Source: Fastidiosipila sp963510375 (GTDB lineage Bacteria; Bacillota; Clostridia; Saccharofermentanales; Fastidiosipilaceae). From it: a stretch of 53,547 nucleotides of DNA. Numbering within the stretch: position 1 is the stretch's first letter; each line of letters begins with the position of its first letter. The notes below the pieces were generated by a model, which was not told the origin of the DNA, searched no databases, and saw only the letters and a list, made by a program, of their open reading frames with translations. Made by a program: the position numbers and the translations under genes. Below, one piece after another: positions 43,927 to 53,200 of this stretch. The stretch is from the NCBI GenBank assembly GCA_963510375.1, contig CAUPES010000011.1, forward strand, positions 1 to 53,547. Direction: 5' to 3'.

Positions 43927-45681
43927 ATGAAAAGTAATAGAAAAGACAAGAAATTAAATGATAGCTTAAATAATCAAAATGAAGCCACTAAGGACAAGTA
44001 TAAATTGCCAGGAAATGGCTTTGAAATCAAAGTTGAGCCTTTACAAGTGTCTTTTGGATTAGTTGAAAAAACTGAGATAACAGAACAAATTGAAGAAAAT
44101 GTTAAGAATGAAAATTTAGATGCTCAATTAGAAGAACTGAGCACAGAATTAAGTGAATCAATAAATGAAAATTCGGAAGCAACGGAAGAGATCCTAAATG
44201 AAGGTGAAGAGAGCCTTAATGAGTTTGAGGAAGCTCCTAATGATTCTGAAGTAGATCCTAATGAGATTGAAGAAGAGTTCAGTGAAATTATCAATAATAT
44301 AAATCCAAGTAGGGTTAATGCTGTCGAAGAAACAGATACAAGTAATATTTTAATTGATGAAGATACTGACGAATCAGCTCATAAGGAAAAAGATTTTGAA
44401 CTAGATGCAGAACTGGAATTAAATGAAGTTGCGGAAGAAACGATAGAAACTACAGAAATAGAAGGCAATAATCAAGATTCTGTTGAAGTTTCTCCTGAAA
44501 ATACACCCATTAGATATGAACCTGAATCAGATGCAGAAGTTACACCACAACCTGAACTTTTTTTAGCTGAAGATAGAAAAATTGATATAAAAAAAACAAC
44601 AAAATCCGCTTTTGCCAAAGTTAAAGCTGGCAGCAAAAATATAGTTGAAAAATTAAAAACTAATTGGCAAAAAAGAAAGGCAGAAAAGACTAAATTTGAA
44701 GCTGGTCTGAGTGCAGCTGAAAAAGAAAAAATACAAAAACGTAAAGCCGCTGGGACTTTAATATTGTTTGCGACAATTATTGCCATTGTAACTAATATTG
44801 TTTGGGCAAAAATCCCGGTAGAGTCCTTAAACTTAAGTAGATACAATCTTAATGGAGTGTTTTTTAAGAGCTTATTGGAATTTTTACTGGCTATGTTGAT
44901 TCCTAGCGTTGTAGTATTTAAGTTATTTTCACTTAAGCAAACTGAAGTTCTTGGTAAAACAAAACAGAACTCAACTGCATATATTTTAACAGCTTTGATG
45001 GGAATACCACTAGCCCTGGTTATTACAGGATTGCACAATGTTACAATCTTTATACTTGATAAGTTAGGCGTTAGTGTAACTTTCAAAAATCATTTTGCAA
45101 TTAATCAATCTCCTTCGATATTAGGATTTATTTTAATGCTGTCCGTTTTAGTTTTAATACCGGCTATTGTTGAAGAATTTATGTTTCGTGGAGTATTACA
45201 AGCTAGTTTGAGAAATCCTGAGAGATTGCAACTGTCATTGTTACTCACTGCAACAGCATCAAGTTTGTTCTTTAAGAATATAATGTTTGTTGTTGTTTAT
45301 TTAGCAATTTCTTTAATTTTATCTTTAGTGAAAGAAGCTGCAGATAATTTATTAATACCGATTTTATTGCATATCTCAATTTCAACATCGTTGTTGCTTA
45401 TGCAGTATTTCTTGCCTTTGTACCGTTCAGCCATAGAGTTAAAAAGCATTGATGGGCGAAGTAAATTCTATACAACTATTATATTAGCTGTAGTTGCAAT
45501 AGTATTGTTGATTCCATTATTTAAGGCGAGCTTCAGCGCATATGACGATAGTAAAGATGGTAAATATGATGAAGAATCTGAGATGGATAATTATATTGAG
45601 TTGCAAAATGAGATTTCTCCAGTTGATTGGCAGTTTGTCTTAGCAATTTTATTACTTTTGTTGTCATCAACAATGGTGTAA
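43927..45681 (+). CDS. CPBP (CAAX-like) membrane protein with long acidic N-terminus and incomplete active site
   Basis: The 584-residue protein has an acidic, E/N/S-rich cytoplasmic region (about 1-215), a basic helical segment (about 218-275) and about eight membrane helices. The glutamate motif EEFMFRG (E416, E417, R421) and the distal LLIPILLHISIS (H482) match CPBP intramembrane proteases. The middle motif, normally FxxxH, is absent: SSLFFKNIMFVVVYL has no histidine. It may therefore not be an active protease. Members of this family act in prenyl-protein processing, bacteriocin immunity or membrane proteolysis; no function is clear here. The transcript lies behind a palindromic operator. 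A near-duplicate of TCATCAACA flanks the stop. Confidence 0.75.
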   Translation: MKSNRKDKKLNDSLNNQNEATKDKYKLPGNGFEIKVEPLQVSFGLVEKTEITEQIEENVKNENLDAQLEELSTELSESINENSEATEEILNEGEESLNEFEEAPNDSEVDPNEIEEEFSEIINNINPSRVNAVEETDTSNILIDEDTDESAHKEKDFELDAELELNEVAEETIETTEIEGNNQDSVEVSPENTPIRYEPESDAEVTPQPELFLAEDRKIDIKKTTKSAFAKVKAGSKNIVEKLKTNWQKRKAEKTKFEAGLSAAEKEKIQKRKAAGTLILFATIIAIVTNIVWAKIPVESLNLSRYNLNGVFFKSLLEFLLAMLIPSVVVFKLFSLKQTEVLGKTKQNSTAYILTALMGIPLALVITGLHNVTIFILDKLGVSVTFKNHFAINQSPSILGFILMLSVLVLIPAIVEEFMFRGVLQASLRNPERLQLSLLLTATASSLFFKNIMFVVVYLAISLILSLVKEAADNLLIPILLHISISTSLLLMQYFLPLYRSAIELKSIDGRSKFYTTIILAVVAIVLLIPLFKASFSAYDDSKDGKYDEESEMDNYIELQNEISPVDWQFVLAILLLLLSSTMV

Positions 45682-45791
45682 TCATCAACAGTGTAGTAGT
45701 TCATAGGTATTAAACAGCTTTATAAGAATATAAAAATTTAGTTATTAGATGTCTAGTTTTCTAAATTAAATTATTAGCAGTTAAAGATGAA

Positions 45792-45833
45792 AAAAGCACC
45801 ATCCTTAGCTGCTTAGCTATCAGGAAAGTGCTA
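45792..45833 (-). terminator. Terminator of the tRNA-Leu gene
   Basis: Read on the minus strand, AGCACTTTCCT pairs with AGGATGGTGCT (imperfect), with an inner TAGCT/AGCTA helix, then TTTTTT. It lies just past the tRNA's CCA end. Confidence 0.75.
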
Positions 45834-45837
45834 AAAC

Positions 45838-45924
45838 TGGTGCGACCAACAGGACTTGAACCTGCACGAATATTACTTCATAACGACCTCAACGTTACGC
45901 GTCTGCCAATTCCGCCATGGTCGC
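45838..45924 (-). tRNA. tRNA-Leu (anticodon GAG)
   Basis: The minus strand gives the acceptor arm GCGACCA with TGGTCGC, the D arm GCGGAATTGGCAGACGC, and an anticodon stem TAACG/CGTTA around the loop TTGAGGT, hence anticodon GAG for CUC and CUU. A long variable arm, typical of leucine tRNAs, and the T arm GCAGGTTCAAGTCCTGT follow. CCA is encoded (45838-45840). Identity follows from the anticodon and class II shape. Confidence 0.95.
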
Positions 45925-46113
45925 AAATTGTTTGCGTAGTGAATAAGATTATATACGTTTAAATAATATAAAGCAAGAAGATTAGTCTGTATGGATTAGT
46001 CAGAGGATTAGTCTACAGAAAGCAAGGAGTTTAGTTAGAAAATACATAGAAAAATTCCGAATAAAATCCTTTTAATGCTATAATATAGCTCAGTATTTAT
46101 ATAGGAGAAGAAT

Positions 46114-47556
46114 ATGTCAAAAGATAAGAAATTTGTAGAAAGCATAACATCAAGAGATGTTGATTTTCCTCAATGGTATACAGACATTTGTCTACGTGCA
46201 GAACTAACTGATTATTCAAGTGTAAAAGGTTGTATGATCCTATTACCAGGCGGTTTTGCTATATGGGAAAATATTCAAAAAGGTTTAGATAAAGCATTTA
46301 AAGAAACTGGTCACCAAAATGTGGCAATGCCGATGTTTATTCCCGAGTCTTTGCTACAAAAGGAAAAAGATCACGTAGAAGGTTTTGCCCCTGAAGTAGC
46401 GTGGGTTACTCATGGTGGTGATAATGAACTAGAGGAAAAAATGGCAGTTCGTCCAACTTCAGAAGTTCTATTTTGTGAGCTTTATTCTAAGATAGTTCGC
46501 TCATATAGAGATTTACCTAAGAGATTTAACCAGTGGGTTTCTGTAGTTCGTTGGGAAAAAACGACTAGACCATTCTTGAGGACTAGAGAATTTTATTGGC
46601 AAGAAGGGCACACAGTTCACGAGACTGAAGCTGATGCCATGGAAGAAACGTTATTAATGTTGGATGTCTATACCAAATTCCTGGAAGAATATTTAGCAAT
46701 TCCAGTAATTAGAGGTGAGAAAACTGCTAAAGAAAAATTTGCAGGGGCAGAAAAAACTTACACAATGGAAGCTCAAATGTATGATGGCAAAGCTCTACAA
46801 GCTGGTACAAGTCACTACTTCGGTACAGGTTTTGCTGAAGCATTTAATATTCAATATAGTGATAGGAATAATGAGTTACAATATGCCCATCAAACTTCCT
46901 GGGGTGTAAGTACAAGACTAATTGGTGGCCTGATTATGGTCCATAGTGATGACTCAGGACTTGTTTTACCACCTAAGATTGCACCTAATCAATTAGTAGT
47001 TATTCCAATTGCACAACATAAAGAAGGTGTATTAGATAAGGCATACGAAATTAAAGATCAATTGGCAAAAGAATTTAGCGTAATTATTGACGACACGGAT
47101 AAATCTCCAGGCTGGAAGTTCAGTGAGTATGAGATGAAGGGTGTTCCTCTTAGAATTGAGATTGGTCCAAGAGATATCGAGAATAATGTCTGCGTTGTTG
47201 TTCGTAGGGATACCCGTGAGAAAATTACTGTTGGTTTAGATAGATTAAACAGTGAAGTAGCATGTCTGTTAGATGAGATTCAAGAAAGTCTTTATAATAC
47301 TGCTAAAGAACGTTTAGAATCAAGAATTTATGATGTTACAAGCTATGATGAATTCAAAGATGTAGCCGACAATAAACCTGGGTTTATGCGAGCAATGTGG
47401 TGTGGAAAGACAGAATGTGAAGACGCGATTAAGGCAGAAACTACTGTGACAAGTCGTTGCATTCCATTTGAGGATGAACAAGCTAAACTTTCAGATAAAT
47501 GTATTTATTGTGGTGAAGCTGCAGAAACAATGTTGATTTGGGGTAAAGCTTATTAA
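46114..47556 (+). CDS. proS: Prolyl-tRNA synthetase (short, archaeal/eukaryote-like type)
   Basis: The enzyme charges tRNA-Pro. The 480-residue form lacks the insertion (editing) domain of the long bacterial type. Class II motifs are seen: motif 2 around RFNQWVSVVRWEKTTRPFLRTREF-type sequence with TRPFLRTREFYWQEGHT, and motif 3 near GVSTRLIGGLIMVHSDD. The anticodon-binding domain (about 290-400) and a C-terminal domain with four cysteines (CGKTEC and CIYCG) complete it. AGGAGAAG precedes the ATG, and TATAAT at 46079-46084 is a probable -10. No T-box leader is evident in the 189-bp gap. Confidence 0.95.
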   Translation: MSKDKKFVESITSRDVDFPQWYTDICLRAELTDYSSVKGCMILLPGGFAIWENIQKGLDKAFKETGHQNVAMPMFIPESLLQKEKDHVEGFAPEVAWVTHGGDNELEEKMAVRPTSEVLFCELYSKIVRSYRDLPKRFNQWVSVVRWEKTTRPFLRTREFYWQEGHTVHETEADAMEETLLMLDVYTKFLEEYLAIPVIRGEKTAKEKFAGAEKTYTMEAQMYDGKALQAGTSHYFGTGFAEAFNIQYSDRNNELQYAHQTSWGVSTRLIGGLIMVHSDDSGLVLPPKIAPNQLVVIPIAQHKEGVLDKAYEIKDQLAKEFSVIIDDTDKSPGWKFSEYEMKGVPLRIEIGPRDIENNVCVVVRRDTREKITVGLDRLNSEVACLLDEIQESLYNTAKERLESRIYDVTSYDEFKDVADNKPGFMRAMWCGKTECEDAIKAETTVTSRCIPFEDEQAKLSDKCIYCGEAAETMLIWGKAY

Positions 47557-47610
47557 GCTTGAATAAGCAGTTACATTAACGCAAAAGTACATTTTATGAT
47601 TTAAAATGAT

Positions 47611-47652
47611 GAAGGCTTTGATTAGCAATAAACTAGTCAAAGCCTTCTTTAT
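47611..47652. terminator. Bidirectional terminator between proS and the lipoprotein gene
   Basis: GAAGGCTTTGA at 47611-47621 pairs perfectly with TCAAAGCCTTC at 47637-47647 (TTAG/CTAG also close the loop), followed by TTTAT. Confidence 0.88.
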
Positions 47653-47674
47653 ATCTAAAGAATAATTAATTTAA

Positions 47675-48643
47675 TTACTTTCCTGGAAATTCACTTGTAC
47701 TTTCTGTGCCTTCAGTATCTTCTGTAGTTCGGAACCAAATACCACCGTTAGCTCTAGATAGGAAAACTATGTAAGGACTTTGGTCTTGCTTATCCACTGA
47801 GAAGCAAATATAGCCAATTGAAGTTTCACCTTCTTCAATTGGAGATAGGACAGGAGTAATGTTGCGAATTAAAGTTACATCACCATACATTCTGCCATCC
47901 TTGCCGTTAGCTAAAGAGAAGTAATAAGGGCTCAGACCTACGACTTCTTGATTTCTAGATGAGGTTATCTTTACTAAGACTTGTGCAACTAAATATTCTT
48001 TACCAGCTTCTGGTTCGGGGTTAAAAATACTAGCATCTTTAATCATTTTAAGAGCGGATTCGCCTCTATATATTTCTTGGATTTTTACTTCGGATTTAAA
48101 TGGATCAAATAATGTTTCGCTTCCATCAAAGTAGGCAGTTTCACCAATTTTGTGAGGTTTATGCATACTACCATTTTTATCTTTGTTTTTATCTTTATCT
48201 AAGCCCAGTATTGAGTTAAGTAAGCGCTCTCCATATGAACCATTTTCTGAATTTTTGTGCTTTTTAATTTCAGATGAAGTGAGTTTTTTTGTACTCAAAG
48301 TATTCTCTGACTTTACATCTGATCTTGTTGTCTCTTGGCTTCCTTGTTCTTGTGTGTTTTCTGGTTCTAATGTTGTATTAGAAGTATCAGTCTCTTCAGC
48401 TTTAGAGTTGCTGCTATTACTATCTTTTTGATTTGAAAGGCTGCTGCTTGGATCAGATTCCTTATTGCGAATGGATATGCTAGGTGTGCTCTCTAATGAA
48501 GATTGCCTATCGTTAGAATTTTCAGCTGAAACTGTTGTCTTAGTTTCATGAGCGTTTGGGGGAAGAACACGTTGGCATGAACTGCTTACGCAAACTAACG
48601 CAAGTAGAGTGGTAGCTAGATTGAATAATTTTGATTTACGCAT
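47675..48643 (-). CDS. Lipoprotein with S/T-rich linker and DUF4352-like domain
   Basis: The 322-residue protein has a lipoprotein signal MRKSKLFNLATTLLALVCVS with C23 (the box is SSSC, weaker than usual). A long S/T/E/N-rich linker (about 24-150), probably disordered and crossing the wall, follows. The C-terminal domain (about 165-310) has IGETAYFDG, GKEYLVAQVLVKITSSRN and EEGETSIGYICFSV, a beta-sandwich pattern like DUF4352 extracellular domains. Function is unknown. It is monocistronic and converges on proS. Confidence 0.7.
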   Translation of the reverse strand: MRKSKLFNLATTLLALVCVSSSCQRVLPPNAHETKTTVSAENSNDRQSSLESTPSISIRNKESDPSSSLSNQKDSNSSNSKAEETDTSNTTLEPENTQEQGSQETTRSDVKSENTLSTKKLTSSEIKKHKNSENGSYGERLLNSILGLDKDKNKDKNGSMHKPHKIGETAYFDGSETLFDPFKSEVKIQEIYRGESALKMIKDASIFNPEPEAGKEYLVAQVLVKITSSRNQEVVGLSPYYFSLANGKDGRMYGDVTLIRNITPVLSPIEEGETSIGYICFSVDKQDQSPYIVFLSRANGGIWFRTTEDTEGTESTSEFPGK

Positions 48644-48793
48644 ATGTTTCCCCTAATTAATTTATATTTAAGCCTAACCATTCTATAATATTATTACTAG
48701 TTTTGCCAATATATATAGCTGTTTGAATTTATATAAAAAAACTGCTTATTACTTTACAGTTCATTATTTGCTAGTAATAATACATGAATTTGA

Positions 48794-48825
48794 TATAATG
48801 TAACAAACTATTACTGTTTGTAATA
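48794..48825 (+). promoter_or_regulatory. Promoter and inverted repeat before the Yip1-like gene
   Basis: TATAAT at 48794-48799 is a probable -10. ACAAAC at 48803-48808 and GTTTGT at 48816-48821 are inverted copies immediately downstream, over the expected start point, and could be an operator. Confidence 0.4.
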
Positions 48826-48846
48826 TTGTATCGGAGGGAGTTAACA

Positions 48847-49830
48847 ATGTTAAATCGCGAATCTAATGATTTTAATCCTGATTATAGAGGTTTAGACAGA
48901 AACGATAATCAGAATAATTATCAAAATAACAATTATAACAACAAAAGTTCTCATGGTAATGAACAAGATTATCAGAGAAATTATCAGTCTGAAGCGTATC
49001 AAAGAGAGCCTTACGAAGCTACTGCAACAGAGGCAGAGAGGGTTCAAAAAGAGCAAAATCCTAGTTATTTAAATCCTGAAAGCTTTGATCAAGAAGAATA
49101 TAATCAAGAAGGTTATTATGGACAAACTCAACCAGAAGCTGAAAATGTACAAGGAAAAGTACCTTATACATATGCAGCTTACGAAGGTCAACAACATGTT
49201 TCTGAAGCAAAAGATAGTAAGTTCAAAGTTTTAACTGAAGAAGTTTTAGCTTGGTTTAAGAGCTTTATTTCTGATAAACCAAGTTCTGCAGCAGAAGTTG
49301 CAAAACAATCTAGAGAACCATTGGCCTGGACTATATTTTTAGGTGTCTTGGCATTAGTAGGTGCTTTAAAAGGATTATTTAATTCAATTGGTGCTGGTAG
49401 AAATTCAGGTTACGTAATAGGTAGATTCTTTGGTGTAATGCTAATTTCAGTATTAATTTACTTTGTAAATGTCTTAGTTTTTTACATTGCTCAGAGCTCT
49501 AATAAGACACTTAAATCTTGGTATCAAGCTTTTAATACAGCAGTTATACCTACATTACCAATATTGTGTGCATATACATTGAATATAATTTTTGGAAGTT
49601 TCTTTAATGTCACAATGATGACAATTTCAGGAGCTATAACATACATAGCAGTTATATTTAATATAGTACTTCTAAATAATGTTCTGAATAGAGAATTTGA
49701 AGGCAAAAAAGCTCGTGAATGGAAAGTCTTAGGATTAATAGTTCTAGTTGTTTTCCTATGCGTTATCTTAGCTGGTTTAGTTGAAGTTAAGCCTGCAGGT
49801 ATTGCTGATTATTTAAACTCACTATTCTAA
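48847..49830 (+). CDS. Yip1-like membrane protein with Q/N-rich N-terminus
   Basis: The 327-residue protein has a long polar N-terminal region (1-150) rich in N, Q, Y and E, including repeated NNYQNN- and YQ-containing stretches. Five membrane helices follow (about 160-180, 190-220, 230-255, 262-285 and 298-320). The helical part resembles the Yip1 family of multispanning proteins, whose bacterial role is unknown. GGAGGGA at 48833-48839 supports ATG 48847 over an upstream in-frame ATG at 48826. It is monocistronic, followed by a terminator. Confidence 0.65.
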   Translation: MLNRESNDFNPDYRGLDRNDNQNNYQNNNYNNKSSHGNEQDYQRNYQSEAYQREPYEATATEAERVQKEQNPSYLNPESFDQEEYNQEGYYGQTQPEAENVQGKVPYTYAAYEGQQHVSEAKDSKFKVLTEEVLAWFKSFISDKPSSAAEVAKQSREPLAWTIFLGVLALVGALKGLFNSIGAGRNSGYVIGRFFGVMLISVLIYFVNVLVFYIAQSSNKTLKSWYQAFNTAVIPTLPILCAYTLNIIFGSFFNVTMMTISGAITYIAVIFNIVLLNNVLNREFEGKKAREWKVLGLIVLVVFLCVILAGLVEVKPAGIADYLNSLF

Positions 49831-49891
49831 AATAAGTTTAATTAGTAATAATATAAAACCAAAATAGTAATAAAGTAATAAAATTAAAGAG

Positions 49892-49939
49892 AACCTCTTA
49901 CCTGATGCGGAAAATATCATCTAAGGTAAGAGGTTTTTG
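49892..49939 (+). terminator. Terminator after the Yip1-like gene
   Basis: AACCTCTTACC at 49892-49902 pairs perfectly with GGTAAGAGGTT at 49925-49935, and TTTG follows. The following 160 bp show no gene. Confidence 0.88.
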
Positions 49940-50100
49940 TTTGAAAATTAGAACAGAAATAAACTAATTAAATAAAGTAAACTAAAATAAGCATGATCTA
50001 TGTGTATTTATTGTACTCTCTGCTCAGCATGTAACTTTATTTAAGGAATTACAAAAATGTTTGAATTATATGTATTGAATGTCTTTACAACATAGTATTA

Positions 50101-50129
50101 TTTACATTTATCATGCTAAATAATATGAC
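50101..50129 (+). promoter_or_regulatory. Probable promoter of the surface-protein gene
   Basis: TTTACA at 50101-50106 and TATGAC at 50124-50129 have a 17-bp spacing. They lie about 80 bp before the gene in a 380-bp gap that otherwise holds only the preceding terminator. Confidence 0.5.
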
Positions 50130-50210
50130 TTTAGTGTGTTATTATGGTAGGATAAAATTGCAATTGGAGAATAAAAAACAATGCAATATAGAAGAAAGGT
50201 GGAAGATGTA

Positions 50211-53200
50211 ATGAGAAAGTCTTTAAACAAGGTATTTAGCTTGTTTTTGGCAGGCGCTATAATACTTAGTGGTATGAGTTCATCTATCATAGCACAAGGA
50301 AATAGCAAGCAAAACATTTCCAATAAGATGGAGAACATTGCTTTAGCTGATGCCCAAAATCAAGTATCTTATAAATACCAAGCAAAAGATGCCATGGGTA
50401 GAGTAATTACAGATATTCCTCAAGAAGTGATGAATACACTACCAAATCCAGAAGTGAAGAATCCAGGTGAAGTGGCAACGCCTACTAATCCAGGAGAAAC
50501 CAGATTTGAAAATTCATCTTACAAAGACAGAAAAGGTCACTGGCGATTTAAAGGTTGGGAGAAGAAATCGCTAACTGTATCAGGAGATGCTACCAAGGAC
50601 GTCTTTGTCGGTAATTGGGAATTTAGAGATTTAGGTTTTGGTAGAAGCCCATATCTGGGTAATCAATTTATCAGTGTTGATCTTCAGAAAACAATGAAGG
50701 TTGGTAAATTTACTATAGAAATAAAATTAGATAGGCTCGAGGGAGTAGAACGACCTAATCCCGATCCATTTTCACTACCTGAAACTTATGAAATAAGAAA
50801 ATCCCTTGTAGGCGATCCTGATAATAATGGTCATATTAGAGCTAGAGAAGTAGGCGTAAGAATTGCTACTGGAAGATATAGGAAAGATAATAATTTACCT
50901 AAATGGCAGAAAGATGCTACTGAAGGCGGATATTTAATAGATTCCTACGGTAAAGCTGTAACACTACCACTTTTCGATGAAAATGGAGTTGGTATAGAGT
51001 ATCAGGTCCAAAATTTGGATATGCCTTTTAATGAAGACGGAAAAAATAGCGATCATCACCATCGTTGGTGGAGACTTAATGCCACACCGGGACATGCATT
51101 CGAATGGAACAAGGAAACTGGCGAGAGTATAATGAGACTTAATAACTATGAAGGTTATACAGAGCTAGTCAGCTCAGAATTTCGCAGTACGTGGTTAACA
51201 AGCACTCCTGAAGCAGATCGCCCTGATATAAGAGCGATTGTCTTTCCTGATGATCCTGAAGGTGCAACATATATTCCTCTTCTAAAGAAAAATTATGAAG
51301 ATAACAAAGACAATTTCGTACGTACAAGAACTGATGGACCTAATGAAACTTGGTTCCATAATTTTAAGGAAAATGAAGACAATCAGGAGTTTGGTCTCCT
51401 TGATCATTATAGAGACTCAGCCACAAAAGAAGAAAGTTCTGATTTGAGGGAGAAATTCCCTGTAGCACTCGAAGGCATTGACAATGACGGATTCATAGAA
51501 AAAGATGGCCACCGCTTCAAGTCAAGTATCACTTATGATATTTACAAAGGGGCATTTGCGACTTTCCAAGAAGAGTATAAACTGACCTTCCATGCTGAGA
51601 ATGGAAAATTTGCCGGCGATGATACAGAAAAGGTATTCCCTGTATTACATGGTGAGAAACTCCAAGAAGAAGTTAAAAAACCAATTAGAGAAGGTTATAT
51701 TTTCCAAGGTTGGCGTGTAGGTAATACTGGTGCAATAAAAACTTTTGATGGTAAGGCTCCAGTAACTCAAAATATGGACATATATGCCATGTGGAGCAAA
51801 AAGCCAATTATAACAACTGAAGAACCTAAGATTACCGATGAATCTGGTAATCAAGTGGTAGACAAAGATTATCGTAAGTTAACATTTGATGCTAATGGTG
51901 GCGCATTTAATAATGGTAAGCAACCTGTAACATATTGGATATTGAAGAATGCTAGTTTTAAACAAGCTGCTGCTGTTCTAGACGATAATGATTCGAATAT
52001 TTTTAATATTCCTACTGCTAACAAAGATGACCACAATTGGTTAGGTTGGTCTACAGATAAGGACAAGACAGAAGCAGAGTATAAAGCTGATATGTCAGAT
52101 TTCACACAAGCAGCAGGTACAAGTGAAGATGTAACCTTATATGCAGTATATAAAGAAAAACCTAAAGGAACAGTAGAATATACATTCAAAGCAAAAGATG
52201 CTGATGGTACAGAAATTCAAACATTACCAGAAGAATTGAAAGCATTATTGCCAAGTGATAATAATAAATATTTATTAGAAAATAAGACTAAGGTTACACC
52301 TAAAGACCCAACAGAAACAGAAGTTGCAGGAACTTATGCAGGCAAGGCAGGAGTCTGGAAATTTGAAGGTTGGGAACCAAAAGAACTAGAAGTAACTAAA
52401 GATGTTAACACCTTTGTAGGAACATGGAAATTTGAGGTTAATAAATATACTCTTAAATTCCATACAGAAGGTGGAGAATTTACAGATAAAGATACAGAAA
52501 AAACATTTACAGTTCTTCACGGAGAAACCTTGAAAGCAGCTGAAAAGGAAGCAGTTGAAAGTCCAGTACGTGCATATCATGTATTTAAGGGTTGGCGTAT
52601 AGGTACAGAAGATCCAGTCAAAGAATTTGATTTTGCAGCAGCTGTAACTCAAAATATGGATCTATATGCTGTTTGGGAAGCAAAACCAGTTGTAACAACA
52701 GAGGAACCGAAGGTATCTACTGAAGATGGTGAGATTAAAGATCCAGAGTATCGTAAAGTAACCTTTGATCCAAATGATGGTAAATTTGGAGAAAGTGAAG
52801 AAGCAGTAACATACTGGATATTGAAGAATACAAGTTTTGCAGATGCGATGAAGTCAGAAAATACTGCAGGCGAGAAAATACTAGTAGTGCCTACAGCAAA
52901 TAAAGACGATCACAGTTGGGAAGGCTGGGCAGAAGATAAGAGTACAGGTGTACTAAAAGCAGATTTGAGTGACTTTACAGAAGCAGAAGGTGCAACTGAT
53001 GATTTGACTTTCTTTGCAGTATATAAAGAAAAACCTAAAGGAACAGTAGAATATACATTCAAAGCAAAAGATGCTGATGGTACAGAAATTCAAACATTAC
53101 CAGAAGAATTGAAAGCACTGTTACCAAGTGATGACAAAAAGTACCTACAGGGATCTAAATTACAACCTATGCCAGTTGAAAAAACAGAAGTTCAAGCTAC

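Noticed and set aside
44472..45086. Minus-strand open frame of 204 codons within the CPBP-like gene
   Set aside because: It is a mirror of the real coding strand; the plus frame has recognisable membrane helices and motifs, while this one matches nothing.
45925..46113. T-box riboswitch before proS
   Set aside because: There is no T-box consensus or antiterminator pair, and only a -10-like hexamer is visible.
49991..50117. AGCATGAT/ATCATGCT inverted pair before the surface-protein gene
   Set aside because: The arms are only 8 bp, about 120 bp apart and in AT-rich DNA; chance is likely.
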